A DNA stretch of 64,000 nucleotides from Linepithema humile (GCF_040581485.1 NC_090130.1:10540001-10604000); one strand, 5' to 3'; positions 53,982 through 64,000 are shown, counted from the stretch's first letter. Made by a program: numbers and translations. Notes: a model not told the origin generated them from the letters alone.

Positions 53982-54425
53982 ATGTCATTGCAAGCATTAA
54001 AGAAAAAGCGAGGCGCAATTAAGTCTAGAGTTACTTCATTCAGTAATAATTTAAAAAGGATACGTGAGAATAACGCGGATACAAGCGTGCCGTTACCAAG
54101 AGACACAGTGATACAATTAAAGGATAGAATTGAAAGGCACAAAGAAGTTTTTAATGATTTTAATATTATTCAAGCAGGCATAGAAGAATTTACTGATGAT
54201 CATGCGGAGATTATTGATTATCGGCAAGAATTTGAGGATGAATATTTTCATACTCTAGCTCAGGCTCAAGAACTGCTTACTCGTGAAACAATTGCATCGG
54301 ATGACGCCGGCCGCCCGGGAGGGGCTGGTGGGGCGAGTGCGGGGATACACATAAATGATCAATTACAACAGTTAATTCAAAGGCTGATCAAATTGCTGAT
54401 CAAAATCTTGCACAACAGGACCTAA
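53982..54425 (+). CDS. BEL/Pao gag, N-terminal part (frame broken)
   Basis: Starts MSLQALKKKRGAIKSRVTSF, the usual basic N-terminus of BEL gag proteins, and continues 147 residues. The meaningful frame ends near codon 130: at about 54371-54378 the coding sense moves to the -1 frame, where it reads NSKADQIADQNLAQQDLIQ and onward without a stop into the next frame. The remaining codons to the stop at 54423-54425 are out of frame. There is no slippery heptamer of the X XXY YYZ type, so a one-base indel is more likely than programmed shifting. A Gly/Ala-rich GC island (54303-54345) lies just upstream. Confidence 0.85.
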   Translation: MSLQALKKKRGAIKSRVTSFSNNLKRIRENNADTSVPLPRDTVIQLKDRIERHKEVFNDFNIIQAGIEEFTDDHAEIIDYRQEFEDEYFHTLAQAQELLTRETIASDDAGRPGGAGGASAGIHINDQLQQLIQRLIKLLIKILHNRT

Positions 54426-54544
54426 TTCAACGAAACTTAAATCAGCAACAAGGTTCTATTGGTCTTTCAGCTCCAGAGCAGTCTCAAATACTAAATATAC
54501 CTGTAGAGCAACGCATTCCAGGGATAAAGTTACCGATTATAGAC

Positions 54545-56815
54545 TTGCCAAAGTTTAACGGGGAATTAGCGGATTGGCTTGGTTTTAGGGACACATACAA
54601 GTCTTTAATTCATGATAGTGCGGCAATTGGCGATATCCAAAAATTTCATTACCTAAAGTCAGCGTTGAGTGGTAGCGCCGGGGAAATAATTGAGGAATAC
54701 GAGTTTTCAGAACAAAATTATCAGATAGTTTGGCAAACTTTGTGTGAGCGATACGATAACGTAAATCTGCTGATACATCATCACATTGAGTCAATTTTTA
54801 ACAGTCCGAAAGTAGTTAAAGCTTCAGCAACGCGTTTACGAGATTTAATAGATATAATAAATAAAAATCTAAGATCTTTGAAAAAACTAGATGAGCCTAC
54901 CGAGCATTGGGATTCTCTGCTCATCTACATAGTAACAACCAAGCTGGATCTGGAGAGTCTAAAAGAATGGGAAAAGCATAAGGCTGAGCTAACAAGCAAA
55001 CCGACCATTGCAGAGCTAATCAAGTGTCTACGTGAGAGAGCCGCGCTCCTACAAACCATCACAACTATTACAAGTAAAGACACTGTCGGAATCAAGCAAG
55101 CAAAACCTCAAAAGGCAAGCGTGTTTTTGGCAAATAAAGATAAGTGTGCCATGTGCAGCAAACACCATAGCATTTATATTTGTGAAGCCTTTCTTAAACT
55201 AAGCACAAAGGACAGATCTAATAAAATAAAGGAATTCAAGCTGTGTATTAATTGTTTGAGAGGTGGGCATTACGCGACTGATTGCAACTCTGGCCCATGC
55301 AAAAAATGCAAGCTAAAACATAATAGCTTAATACATTTTGATCGAAAAACAAAATTAGAAGAAAAGGCCGAGATGGATAATTTAAATACACAGAAATTGA
55401 ATGCATTTTGTGCGACAAATGAAACATTGGCTGATTCTTTATTAGCTACCGCAAAGGTAATATCAATAGGACCTACAAAGGAGCAAAAAATGGCAAGAGC
55501 ATTTTTGGATTCATGTGCGCAATCAAATTTCATATCGGAGAGGCTATGTTCCAGGCTAAAGGTCGTCAGAATTCCGGTCAACGTTCAAATGGGAACTCTA
55601 AATCGAGAAAATACAATTTTGAAGGAAAAATGCGAGATTGAGATTAAGTCTCGTCACAGTAATTGTGGCTTCAAGCTGCAATGCCTCATTGTGCCTAACA
55701 TAATCAAAGACAAAATGCCAAACAGCAAGATTGATTTACACGACGTAAAAATTCCAGCTCATATAAAACTAGCCGATCAAACTTTCTACACGCCAGGAGT
55801 GGTAGATTTACTAATAGGAGCTGAATGGTTTTGGCAGCTTCTCTGCATCGGTCAGGAAAAATTAGGCAATTTGATTATGCAAAAGACAAAATTGGGCTGG
55901 GTAGTCGGTGGACCTCTTCTACCAAACAGCGCAAGTTCAATTCATTGCAACCTTATTCGTCGCGTTGATATTCAAGAACAATTAACAAAATTCTGGGAGC
56001 TAGAAGAAATCTCTGAAACTAAAGCTCTGTCGATTGAAGAAAAGTCATGCGAAGAATTATTTTTAAAACCTACAAGAAGGGATGCTGACGGCAAATTTAT
56101 AGTAACAATTCCACTAAAAGGAAGTCTCAGCGATCTAGGAGAATCTAGAAGCCAAGCTGAGAAGCGATTAATAAATCTCGAACGCAAATTGCAGAAAAAT
56201 ACAGACTTGCGCAAAAAATACAATACTTTCATGGATGAATATCTTGATTTGGGACACATGAGTGAAGCACTTGATAAAAGCGCGGCTAAATATACATACT
56301 ACATGCCTCACCATGCGGTTACAAAATTAGAAAGTGAGACCACAAAAACGCGGGTTGTATTTGATGCCTCTGCGGCAACAAGCAGTGGGCTATCAATGAA
56401 TAATTTACAAATGTGTGGTCCTGTAATACAAAATGATCTATTTTCCATAATAGTAAGATTCCGCAAACATCAGTTCATAATCTCGGCAGATATAGAAAAG
56501 ATGTATAGGCAGGTATGGATTATACCGGAACAAAGAGCACTACAACGCATTTTATGGAGAAGAGACCCAAACGAAAGCATCAAGACATACGAGTTAAATA
56601 CCGTAACATATGGCACTACAGCTGCTTCATTTTTGGCAATTAGATCTCTTGGACAACTCGCAATCAATAATAAAGATAAATTTCCGAATGAATCAAAGAT
56701 CATACTTAACGACTTTTACGTTGACGATCTTTTGACAGGTGGCAAGACTACAGAAGAGTTGTCTCTAACAGCGAAGCAAATCAATGAGATCCTTCCGAAG
56801 GGGGCTTCAAGCTAA
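54545..56815 (+). CDS. BEL/Pao gag-pol middle part: gag domain, zinc knuckle, protease, reverse transcriptase
   Basis: Numbered from the ATG at 54545, although the frame is open from about 54372. Order: DUF1759-type gag domain (FNGELADWLGFRDTYKS, from residue 4); CCHC knuckle CINCLRGGHYATDC (234-247) plus a further CKKC...H...H; aspartic protease around D322 in LDSCAQSNFI, where the usual G after DS is C; reverse transcriptase with first Asp D649 in ISADIEKMYRQV and the YVDD box at 725-728. The frame ends at residue 756 because a G run (56800-56804) seems one G short; in the other frame the text continues GGFKLRKWVSNN. It works as one polyprotein with the flanking frames: particle formation, processing and reverse transcription. 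Confidence 0.92.
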   Translation: MPKFNGELADWLGFRDTYKSLIHDSAAIGDIQKFHYLKSALSGSAGEIIEEYEFSEQNYQIVWQTLCERYDNVNLLIHHHIESIFNSPKVVKASATRLRDLIDIINKNLRSLKKLDEPTEHWDSLLIYIVTTKLDLESLKEWEKHKAELTSKPTIAELIKCLRERAALLQTITTITSKDTVGIKQAKPQKASVFLANKDKCAMCSKHHSIYICEAFLKLSTKDRSNKIKEFKLCINCLRGGHYATDCNSGPCKKCKLKHNSLIHFDRKTKLEEKAEMDNLNTQKLNAFCATNETLADSLLATAKVISIGPTKEQKMARAFLDSCAQSNFISERLCSRLKVVRIPVNVQMGTLNRENTILKEKCEIEIKSRHSNCGFKLQCLIVPNIIKDKMPNSKIDLHDVKIPAHIKLADQTFYTPGVVDLLIGAEWFWQLLCIGQEKLGNLIMQKTKLGWVVGGPLLPNSASSIHCNLIRRVDIQEQLTKFWELEEISETKALSIEEKSCEELFLKPTRRDADGKFIVTIPLKGSLSDLGESRSQAEKRLINLERKLQKNTDLRKKYNTFMDEYLDLGHMSEALDKSAAKYTYYMPHHAVTKLESETTKTRVVFDASAATSSGLSMNNLQMCGPVIQNDLFSIIVRFRKHQFIISADIEKMYRQVWIIPEQRALQRILWRRDPNESIKTYELNTVTYGTTAASFLAIRSLGQLAINNKDKFPNESKIILNDFYVDDLLTGGKTTEELSLTAKQINEILPKGASS

Positions 56816-56883
56816 GAAAGTGGGTCTCTAATAACACTGAAGTATTAAAACACGTTATAGGAGCTGAGAATTGGCCGTCTACG

Positions 56884-59289
56884 GTGCATTTAATAAAAGA
56901 TAATCAGGGAAAGACATTAGGACTACAGTGGAGCGCAAAGGATGATATTTTGACGTACTCAATCGATTTACCAGCATGCAATAAAATCACAAAGCGTCAT
57001 ATTCTTTCAGTATCCTCAATGATCTTTGACCCATTAAGACTAATCGGTCCGTGTACCATAACGACAAAATTAATCATGCAACAATTATGGCTTGAATGTC
57101 TTTCATGGGATGAATCATTACCCGCAAACATAAACACGCAATGGTTAAAATATCGCAAGAACTTGGAGCTATTAAACAACATAAAAATACATAGGCAGGT
57201 AACGTGTAAAGATCCAGTTAGTCTGCACATACATGGATTTGCCGATGCGTCTAAAAATGCCTACGGAGCCTGTGTTTATATAGTATCAATAGACGAGGAA
57301 GGAAAGCGTCATGTTAAACTGTTGTGCTCCAAGAACAAGGTTGCTCCGGTAAAAACTCAAACCATCCCGCGACTGGAATTATGTTCTGACCTGCTCTTAG
57401 CAAAATTGGTCTCGGCAACGGAAAAGGCATTGGATATGAATATCAATAGTACAACGTATTGGACAGACTCCACTATCGCTTTGGGATGGATCGCATCTGA
57501 ACCAAATAGATTAGAAATCTTCGAAGCAAATCGTGTTGCAAAAATTCAAGAATTGACAAAAGATAGACCTTGGCGCCACGTACCTACTGATCTCAATCCA
57601 GCGGATTTGTTGTCCAGGGGAATTAGTCCTAAAGAACTTCAAGACAAGGACTTATGGTGGAACGGTCCATCATTCTTAAAGAAAGATCCTTCCAAGTGGC
57701 CCAAATCACCCAACCCAATCACAAAAATCATGACAAGCAAGAATCTTGTTATAGCAGTTAATCCCAATCACTCAATATTCAAAAATATAGTGGAAAGAAA
57801 CTCAAGTCTCACTAGAATCCTCAGGATAGTCTCTCATTGCATGAGATTCGTAAACGCTTTGCAAGGGATGGGTACTACCAACGGCCCTATAACAATTAAA
57901 GAGCGTGACAACTCATTAGTGATTCTAACAAGGCAAGCTCAGCAGGTCGACTTCCCATCAGAGATCGCGAGTTTATCTGCAGGCTCCAAGATAACTAAAG
58001 GAAAACTTGCTGCTTTAAGTCCTTTCTTGGATGAACGAGGTATTTTACGTGTAGGAGGCCGACTGGGAAACTCGGCTTTTGAACTTGATAAAAAACACCC
58101 TATTGTATTATCAGCAAGCAATCGACTGACAAGATTGATTTTCGAGCACGAGCATATCAAATTGCTACATGCAGGCCCACAACTGTTGCTTGCAACCATT
58201 CGTGACCAATTCTGGCCTTTGAGAGGTAGAAATCTCGCACGCAAGATAGTTTCATCTTGTTTAGATTGTTACAGAATCAAACCACAAGCTATGCAAACAA
58301 TCATGGGTAACCTTCCATCATCAAGGATCTCGCCGGAGCTACCATTCTCTACCACCGGGGTTGACTACGCTGGACCTTTCATGATTAAAGATAGAAAAGG
58401 AAGGGGTTGTAAACTCAGCAAATGTTACGTGTGCATCTTCATATGCTTCGCGACAAAGGCGTTGCATATTAAATTAGTCCTCGACCTAACAAAGAAAGCG
58501 TTTATTGCCGCACTACGTAGATTTGTTTCGCGAAGAGGCAAGCCATCTAAGATACTCTCCGACAACGGAACTAACTTTGTTGGGGCTAAAAATGAGTTGG
58601 ATGAACTAGGAAGGTTCCTTTTAAACAAAGCAAAAGAACTAGATGTAGCCATTGATAAACTAGGTATCGAGTGGAAATTTATCCCTGCGTACTCGCCTCA
58701 CTTTGGTGGCCTCTGGGAGGCAGGTGTTAAATCCATGAAATTTCATTTAAAGCGAATTGCAAAAAATGCGTTGTTAACTTTTGCGGAGTTTTACACCTTA
58801 TTAACGCAGATAGAGTCTCTATTAAATTCCAGGCCTCTTACTCCGCTCTCATCTGATCCCAGTGACCTCGCTCCATTAACCCCTGCTCACTTCCTGATCG
58901 GGCGAAGCTTCAACACTGTCGCTGATCCAGACTTAAGTCATATAAAAGAATCTCGATTGTCTAATTGGCAGCGTATTCAACAATTGCAGCAAAATTATTG
59001 GAGGCGTTGGAGTGTTGAGTACGTTTCTGAATTGCAACAAAAAACCAAATGGAAGCGGCCGTATCCAGACTTGGCTATTGATACCATGGTATTGGTGAAG
59101 GACGATAACTTACCACCCGCATATTGGAAGCTTGGACGAGTAGTAGAGAAGCACCCTGGAGCTGATGACATCACGAGGATGGTTTCAATAAGGGTTACAA
59201 AAGGGGATAACAAAACCACGATCATACAAAGAGCAGTGGCAAAGGTTTGCCCCCTGCCCCTTCTGGACGAAAAAGGACTCACTTTATAA
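56884..59289 (+). CDS. BEL/Pao pol C-terminal part: RT thumb/RNase H, integrase
   Basis: Numbered from the ATG at 56884; the frame is already open from about 56805 and carries on the RT. RNase H begins near HGFADASKNAYGA (D121) and includes TIPRLELCSDL and TYWTDSTIALGWI. Integrase: HHCC zinc finger with H424-x4-H429 and C459-x2-C462, catalytic D494 (GVDYAGPF), D560 (LSDNGTNF) and E612 (GGLWEAGVKS), so all three catalytic residues are present. LNSRPLTPLSSDP and a C-terminal DUF5641-like segment follow, ending at TAA 59287-59289. No stop interrupts it. With the G-run frameshift upstream, this part cannot be made from the same reading frame as the RT palm unless ribosomes shift. Confidence 0.93.
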   Translation: MHLIKDNQGKTLGLQWSAKDDILTYSIDLPACNKITKRHILSVSSMIFDPLRLIGPCTITTKLIMQQLWLECLSWDESLPANINTQWLKYRKNLELLNNIKIHRQVTCKDPVSLHIHGFADASKNAYGACVYIVSIDEEGKRHVKLLCSKNKVAPVKTQTIPRLELCSDLLLAKLVSATEKALDMNINSTTYWTDSTIALGWIASEPNRLEIFEANRVAKIQELTKDRPWRHVPTDLNPADLLSRGISPKELQDKDLWWNGPSFLKKDPSKWPKSPNPITKIMTSKNLVIAVNPNHSIFKNIVERNSSLTRILRIVSHCMRFVNALQGMGTTNGPITIKERDNSLVILTRQAQQVDFPSEIASLSAGSKITKGKLAALSPFLDERGILRVGGRLGNSAFELDKKHPIVLSASNRLTRLIFEHEHIKLLHAGPQLLLATIRDQFWPLRGRNLARKIVSSCLDCYRIKPQAMQTIMGNLPSSRISPELPFSTTGVDYAGPFMIKDRKGRGCKLSKCYVCIFICFATKALHIKLVLDLTKKAFIAALRRFVSRRGKPSKILSDNGTNFVGAKNELDELGRFLLNKAKELDVAIDKLGIEWKFIPAYSPHFGGLWEAGVKSMKFHLKRIAKNALLTFAEFYTLLTQIESLLNSRPLTPLSSDPSDLAPLTPAHFLIGRSFNTVADPDLSHIKESRLSNWQRIQQLQQNYWRRWSVEYVSELQQKTKWKRPYPDLAIDTMVLVKDDNLPPAYWKLGRVVEKHPGADDITRMVSIRVTKGDNKTTIIQRAVAKVCPLPLLDEKGLTL

Positions 59290-59534
59290 ATCGATTAATG
59301 AAAATGTAAAATATCCATTTTAATAGCGTGTTAACCGTAGGTTTCTTTTTATTTTTATCTCCATTTTAAGTTAAGCGTGGCTAGCAGCCAATAATTTACT
59401 TATATAACATATGAAAACTATTTTTGTTTCTGCGATACTTGGCTCTTATACTTCTATTAGTATTTAAAATTTGAATTATATTCATTCACAAAAAAAATGC
59501 TATACGATACGATCCCTCAACGCCGGGGAATTTA

Positions 59535-59749
59535 TGTTAAGTTAAAAAAGGCGCTCGTTTTTATATAGTTTATCTCTCTGGCTCGACGCTAGCGACACAG
59601 ACGTTCTTTTTGAGAAATTATATATTATTATTAGCTAAGCTCTCATGGCGAAAAATGTATCGCGTGTCTCTATACAGTAAACTGATTACAAACACAGAAA
59701 CCGTTTACTTAATTACGTGAAACCCAGCGAACATTAGTAACACGCGACA
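59535..59749 (+). repeat. 3' LTR of the BEL/Pao element
   Basis: 215 bases, 214 identical to the 5' LTR. The bases just before it (ccggggaattta) are the only purine-rich candidate for a polypurine tract, and it is a weak one. TCCAT follows at 59750-59754. Confidence 0.97.
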
Positions 59750-60080
59750 TCCATCAATCATTCATTAACAAAAGCTGTTGAAAACATATATAAAAAATAC
59801 AAAATCTGCAGTTAAAATAGGCAATAGACTTTCGGAACAATTTATAGTCGACAAAAGATTCAGACAAGGCTGTCGTCTGTCGCCTACTCTTTTCAAAATA
59901 TACATTTCGAGGACCTTACATCTGTAGAAAAAAAATGTCGAGGAATGGGTATCAAATTAGATGGTGAAACCTGTCTATATACCCTTCAGTTTGCTAATGA
60001 CCAGGTTATATGCGTAAACAATAAGGAAGACCTTGAATATATGATATGCAAACTGAAAGAAGAATATGAAAATTGAGAAT
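59750..60080 (+). pseudogene. RTE-like LINE reverse transcriptase relic, middle fragment
   Basis: Continues the LINE after the BEL insertion: INHSLTKAVENIYKKY, FRQGCRLSPTLFKIYI (the RQGC...SP RT motif), CRGMGIKLDGETCLYTLQFA. The catalytic FADD box reads FAND (Asn codon 59996-59998), and stop codons and frame shifts are present, so this copy is dead. The similarity to insect RTE-type 'endonuclease-reverse transcriptase' proteins is from memory of the motif layout. A foldback element interrupts it from about 60083. Confidence 0.85.
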
Positions 60081-60082
60081 TA

Positions 60083-60968
60083 TACAGGGTGTCTCATTTT
60101 AAAACCTCACGTGAATAACTTTTCAGAGAGACATTTTCAAGAAAAATAATTTAGACAAAAGTTGTTGGGTTTGGAGGGAGACATCCGATGATGACATTGG
60201 TTTAACCTAGGGTGTACATGCCAAAGTCATATGGAGGTCAACTTTGTTTTTTTAAATAAAACACCCTATTTTTTATTTCAAAATCTAATAGCTGGTGTCA
60301 AGAACTTTTTAAAACACTATAATGAAGTTATTTTTCATTAAGTACTTTTCGAGTTATGAGGCTTGAAAGTTACAGCATTTTGACATAAAATACAAAATAT
60401 CTTGTAAAACATTCAATTTTCGGGAATCTTACCTTAATACTTTTATTCATAAAATAATAAGACGAATCAATTGGTATAAAGAAAACACATAGTTGCTTTC
60501 AAGAAAAAATATGTAATTTGCAACATGCAACTGCATACTTTTTTTTTTAAACCAATTTGTTTTCTTTATACCAATTCATTTGTCTCATTTTGTCTTATTT
60601 TGTGCATAAAAGTATTAAGGTAACATTCTCAAAAACTGTATGTTTTACAAGATATTTTATATTTTATGTCAAAATACTGTAATTTACAAGCCTCATAACT
60701 CGAAAAGTACTTAATAAAAAATAACTTCATTATAGTGTTTTGAAAAGTTCTTGACACCAGCTATTAGATTTTGAAATAAAAAATAGGGTGTTTTATTTAA
60801 AAAAACAAAGTTGACCTCCATATGACCTTGGCATGTACACCCTAGGTTAAACCAATGTCATCATCGGATGTCCTCCTCTAAACCCAACAACTTTTGTCTA
60901 AATCATTTTTCTTGAAAATGTCTCTGAAAAGTTATTCACGTGGGGTTTTTAAAATGGGACACCCTGTA
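60083..60968. mobile_element. Foldback element with ~400-bp arms, flanked by TA, 886 bp
   Basis: The left arm (60083-60488) and right arm (60559-60968) are reverse complements at over 90%. Ends read tacagggtgtctcatttt and the inverse. TA stands at 60081-60082 and 60969-60970, as expected for a Tc1/mariner-type (IS630) target duplication. The loop is about 70 bases. No transposase is encoded, so it is non-autonomous. It sits inside the LINE relic. Confidence 0.8.
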
Positions 60969-60970
60969 TA

Positions 60971-61620
60971 TAAACTTGGATAAAACCCAATACTTATGTG
61001 TAGGGAAAGAAGCCACCGATATCGAAATAGAAAGTATAACAATTACAACATGTAACGAATATAAATATTTTGGAGTAATTTTCAATACAACAGGTGACGA
61101 AGAAATAAGATTCCGGATTTCAAGACCCAAACAAATTATTGGAGCCCTAAATAAAATATAGTGAAACAGCTACATTGGAAAAACACACAAATTGAGGATA
61201 GTATCGTGGAAAGTATTCTTATATACGAATCGGAAACGTGGAGACTCAAAGAACGCCTGAAGAAAAATTGGAGACAACTGAGATGAATGTTATAAGAAGA
61301 TCAGCGGGAATTTCCAGATTAGAAAGAAGACTCAACGAAATAATAAAAGATCAAATGAAAATAAAAAAATCAGACTGCATCGACGAAAAGCTGATTTGGT
61401 TCGGATATGTACAACGAATGTCAAAGAAACCGAAGAAAGCTCTTCAATGGGTGCCTTACAAAAATAGAAGAAAAGAAAAACAAAAAATCATGAATAGAAG
61501 GCATTCGAAAATCAATGAGCAAAAGACTCATTCAGGAAATAAATGAAGATGCATGGAGAGACCGAAAACAATGAAAATTAAGCATCGGACAACGTCGCAG
61601 GACGTTTTAAAACCGATTAA
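60971..61620 (+). pseudogene. RTE-like LINE relic, 3' fragment
   Basis: After the foldback element the LINE reads NLDKTQYLCVGKEATDIEIE, ITTCNEYKYFGVIFN, then (with frame changes) YESETWRLKE, TTEMNVIRRSAGISRLERR, LIWFGYVQRMSKK, INEDAWRDRKQ and IGQRRRTF followed by TAA at about 61604-61606. This is the conserved C-terminal region of this LINE type. Several frameshifts and stops are visible. A short tail with TAATTACTACTATAAATAAT follows, which may be the LINE 3' end. Confidence 0.85.
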
Positions 61621-64000
61621 TTACTACTATAAATAATATGAAGACGACAATATTGCATATCAATTTTAATGAGAAATGTTTCTGAACAGAGAATTTCTAC
61701 TAGCGTCTACTAACATTACAGACATGGTGCTTACGACGCTTCTCCTACAACGAAACGAGTCAATACTTGACAGTTCGAAGCAAACGCGCACCGTCGCTTG
61801 TACTTCGCCATCACCCCCTCGTCGTGCGCCCCTTTCGCTAGGAGCTGCTTTCGTGAAGGGTGCCAAGAGTACTGGGGACTTTACATCGCTCCTTTTGCCC
61901 TTTCTGCACATCGTCGTGCACAAATATGGCCGATGAACGTATCGCACGAGTTTTTTCAGTTTGCAAACGTTCTTTACGAACACGAAGAATAGAAAAATAT
62001 GTGAGAGACAATTTGGGGAAAAAACTCACTAATCGATATTAAAGAGTCAACATTCCAATTGAAAAACAATTTGTAAATTTGACTATAAAAAAAAATTAAA
62101 TTTTCAATCTTTAATTATATATTTCACGTAATAATAATTACTAATTTATATTTCATTAATTTGTTAAATTTGCTGTTTAGATTGAAAATGGCATCTTGAA
62201 AGAATATGTAAGATAAGAGAAAAATTTTCTAAAAATTATCGCAAATTTCATAAATTGTGAGGTAAACTTGAAAACTTGGCATGCAAAAAAACTACCAGTT
62301 TTTTGCGCGAGTTGTATTTAATTAGTAGAAAGAGCGTCAATATTGAATATGGAATATAATCTTTGCGATGACTCGAAGCAATAAAAGTTAAAATATATTT
62401 TTAGTCCACCTTGTAATTTATCACTGAAGAATTCCATAAGATGAGAGTATGTATTAATATACTATAATAATTATAAGATAATCTGAGATATTCTCAAATC
62501 TATTGCAATAACAAATACCGTAAGATTTTTGGAAGATATTCATAATTCTAAGCTAAAATAACGTATATCAATATTTTATCGAAACGTTAATTAACAAAGA
62601 TGATTACTATTGCAAGAAATATTCGCATTCAATAAACAAAAAATAAGCAACTTTTTAACAGTCGCAACAATCAAATACGAAACACGAAACGCGACATAGA
62701 AACGCACAATTCCATAAAATAAATGCATATATAAATAATATTAAAAAGTGATGTCTAGCACTTTTGGTACAAGAGCTGGCCAATAACAATCAGCGAAATA
62801 ACACAGCGCGGAAACGCTGTTGCGTAAGGTCCGTGACCGAAAGGGTGGCGAATGTTACAGGGGCGCGAGGAGACGAGTATCTAGGTTTGTGTAACGATTT
62901 TTAGAGTCTCGACCCTCCGATCGTTCGGGCCATAAAAAACTTGAGGCACCCCACAGTAGCCGGAGAGCCGTGTGCCAGGGTTTCCATAGCGACGAAGCCC
63001 TTACGCTCTTCGCCCGGGGAACCCCTTTCGCTCTATTCTGCGATAACGTACTGGCTGCCGTTGCCGCTGCCTTTAACGCGTCGTAGTGCCTTCGAATCTC
63101 AGAGATATACATCGTAACACGAGCGCGACACTATCAAGGACCAGTTTTTATCATTAAATCAAAGTAAAATTTCTGCTCCTTCTACATCAGTTCGAAAAAA
63201 AGCAAAAAGTCTTTCATTACACTATCATTTTTTAATAAAAACAACTTTCTCTCAATTGAGAAGTGAGTATGGATTAACTCGCGAAATTTTAACAATTATG
63301 GCGCAGATGTAGATTAAGAAGCAATCGGTACATATAATATAATATAATATATAATATATAATATAATGGGAAAAACGTGACGATTGCTAGAATTAATGTT
63401 GTCAAACGCGGAAATTCTCCTCCAGAATACGTCGATTCGTTCAAGTATTTCTTGGAATTTATAGGAGACCATTACTTTCATTCTGTCGGTGTATCACCGG
63501 TGCGTCACTTCTTTTCTAGGGATACCAAAAAATAAATCGCGAGTTTTGGGATGCCTGACCGATTACTCAGGCCATTTAGTCATTCCTCTTATACCGGGAA
63601 TACTAGGTATCGCGCAGTCACAAGAACTCATCGTTGGGAGCTGTCCAGATCACGAATTAGATCGTATAAGAGAAGGACGATTCTCCGTTCTCTTGCAGGA
63701 GCACGGAAATAAATGTGTTAAGTAACGATACAAGTGTACAAGCGCAATAATCGGGATCGGCCGGCTAATCAAACTTGATCGATCAACTTTTTTCATTCCA
63801 GTAAATTATTCAGTCAAAATAGTATTTCAAAAATCCATATTTGTGTATAGATATATGTACAAAATCATTACATTTAATATGATGTATTTTGTCTTTTCAT
63901 ACACTTCAGGCACGAAAACCTAAAAAGCCTTGAGTGAGATTTAGATGTGCTACAGATCAAAGAATAATGAAAAGCTCAAATAATAGTTGTTAAAGTTATA
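61621..64000. other. Right-end sequence, no gene recognised
   Basis: CpG-richer pockets at 61780-61930 and 62800-63110; AT-rich elsewhere, with a (TAATA)n-like run at 63335-63366. The frames 63489-63725 (+, 78 codons) and 62855-63112 (-, 85 codons) have ordinary amino-acid composition but no domain I recognise. They could be exons of a neighbouring gene or chance. Confidence 0.3.

Larger units (their letters stand above)
53467..59749 (+). mobile_element. BEL/Pao LTR retrotransposon, complete, 6283 bp
   Basis: Two 215-bp LTRs (TG...CA) differ at a single base (A at 53526, G at 59594). The flanking 5-bp duplication TCCAT (53462-53466 and 59750-59754) has the length usual for BEL/Pao. The order gag, zinc knuckles, protease, RT, RNase H, integrase is that of BEL/Pao, and there is no separate env frame. 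Two single-base frame disruptions split the polyprotein (about 54371-54378 and 56800-56804). The element interrupts an older LINE in the same orientation. High LTR identity points to recent insertion. Confidence 0.97.

Noticed and set aside
60936..61161. Short frames at the right end of the 886-bp foldback
   Set aside because: They are part of the LINE relic (NLDKTQYLCVG...) fused to the foldback end, not independent genes.

Overview
The window looks like nuclear DNA of an insect, probably a hymenopteran such as an ant. It is AT-rich but has many CpG-dense pockets, it carries insect-type transposons (BEL/Pao, mariner, a LINE, foldback and MITE-like elements), and it is crowded with simple repeats. 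The species is inferred from this general character, not from a diagnostic marker.

One host gene can be supported. It lies on the minus strand and I identify it as a homologue of the vertebrate PMEPA1/LDLRAD4 family, membrane adaptors that dampen TGF-beta signalling. Three coding exons are visible: a transmembrane exon (41887-41613), an exon carrying a DGEE...LRNPEQ block (4336-4025) and a terminal exon (3245-2757) with the Smad-interaction motif PPNR, a PPPY motif and a polyglutamine tail. Their splice sites and phases agree (1-0-0). The exons upstream of the transmembrane exon are not recognised and may lie outside the window. The intron between the first two visible exons is about 37 kb and makes up most of the window. 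A CpG-rich block near 17-19 kb holds a candidate alternative first exon (17097-16969) that would splice in phase to the 4336 exon and give a form without the membrane segment.

Layout: 1-2756 downstream or 3' UTR sequence; 2757-4336 the last two exons; 4337-41612 the giant intron, holding a foldback element (11.7-12.5 kb), a small TTAGG-ended inverted repeat (14.1 kb), a CpG-rich block (17-18.9 kb), a perfect (TC)341 array (18.95-19.63 kb), a second CpG-rich block (21.6-23.7 kb), two copies of a SINE-like repeat in opposite orientation (28.8 and 39.5 kb), an internally deleted mariner (36.4-37.3 kb) and two long inverted repeats (40.1-41.3 kb); 41613-41887 the transmembrane exon; 41888-53357 mostly non-coding sequence with a further terminal-inverted-repeat element (50.2-50.8 kb).

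The interval 53.36-61.62 kb is a nest of mobile elements: an old RTE-like LINE relic interrupted by a young BEL/Pao LTR retrotransposon (53467-59749; LTRs differ at one base of 215; target duplication TCCAT) and separately by an 886-bp foldback element flanked by TA. The remaining 61.6-64.0 kb has no feature I can name.
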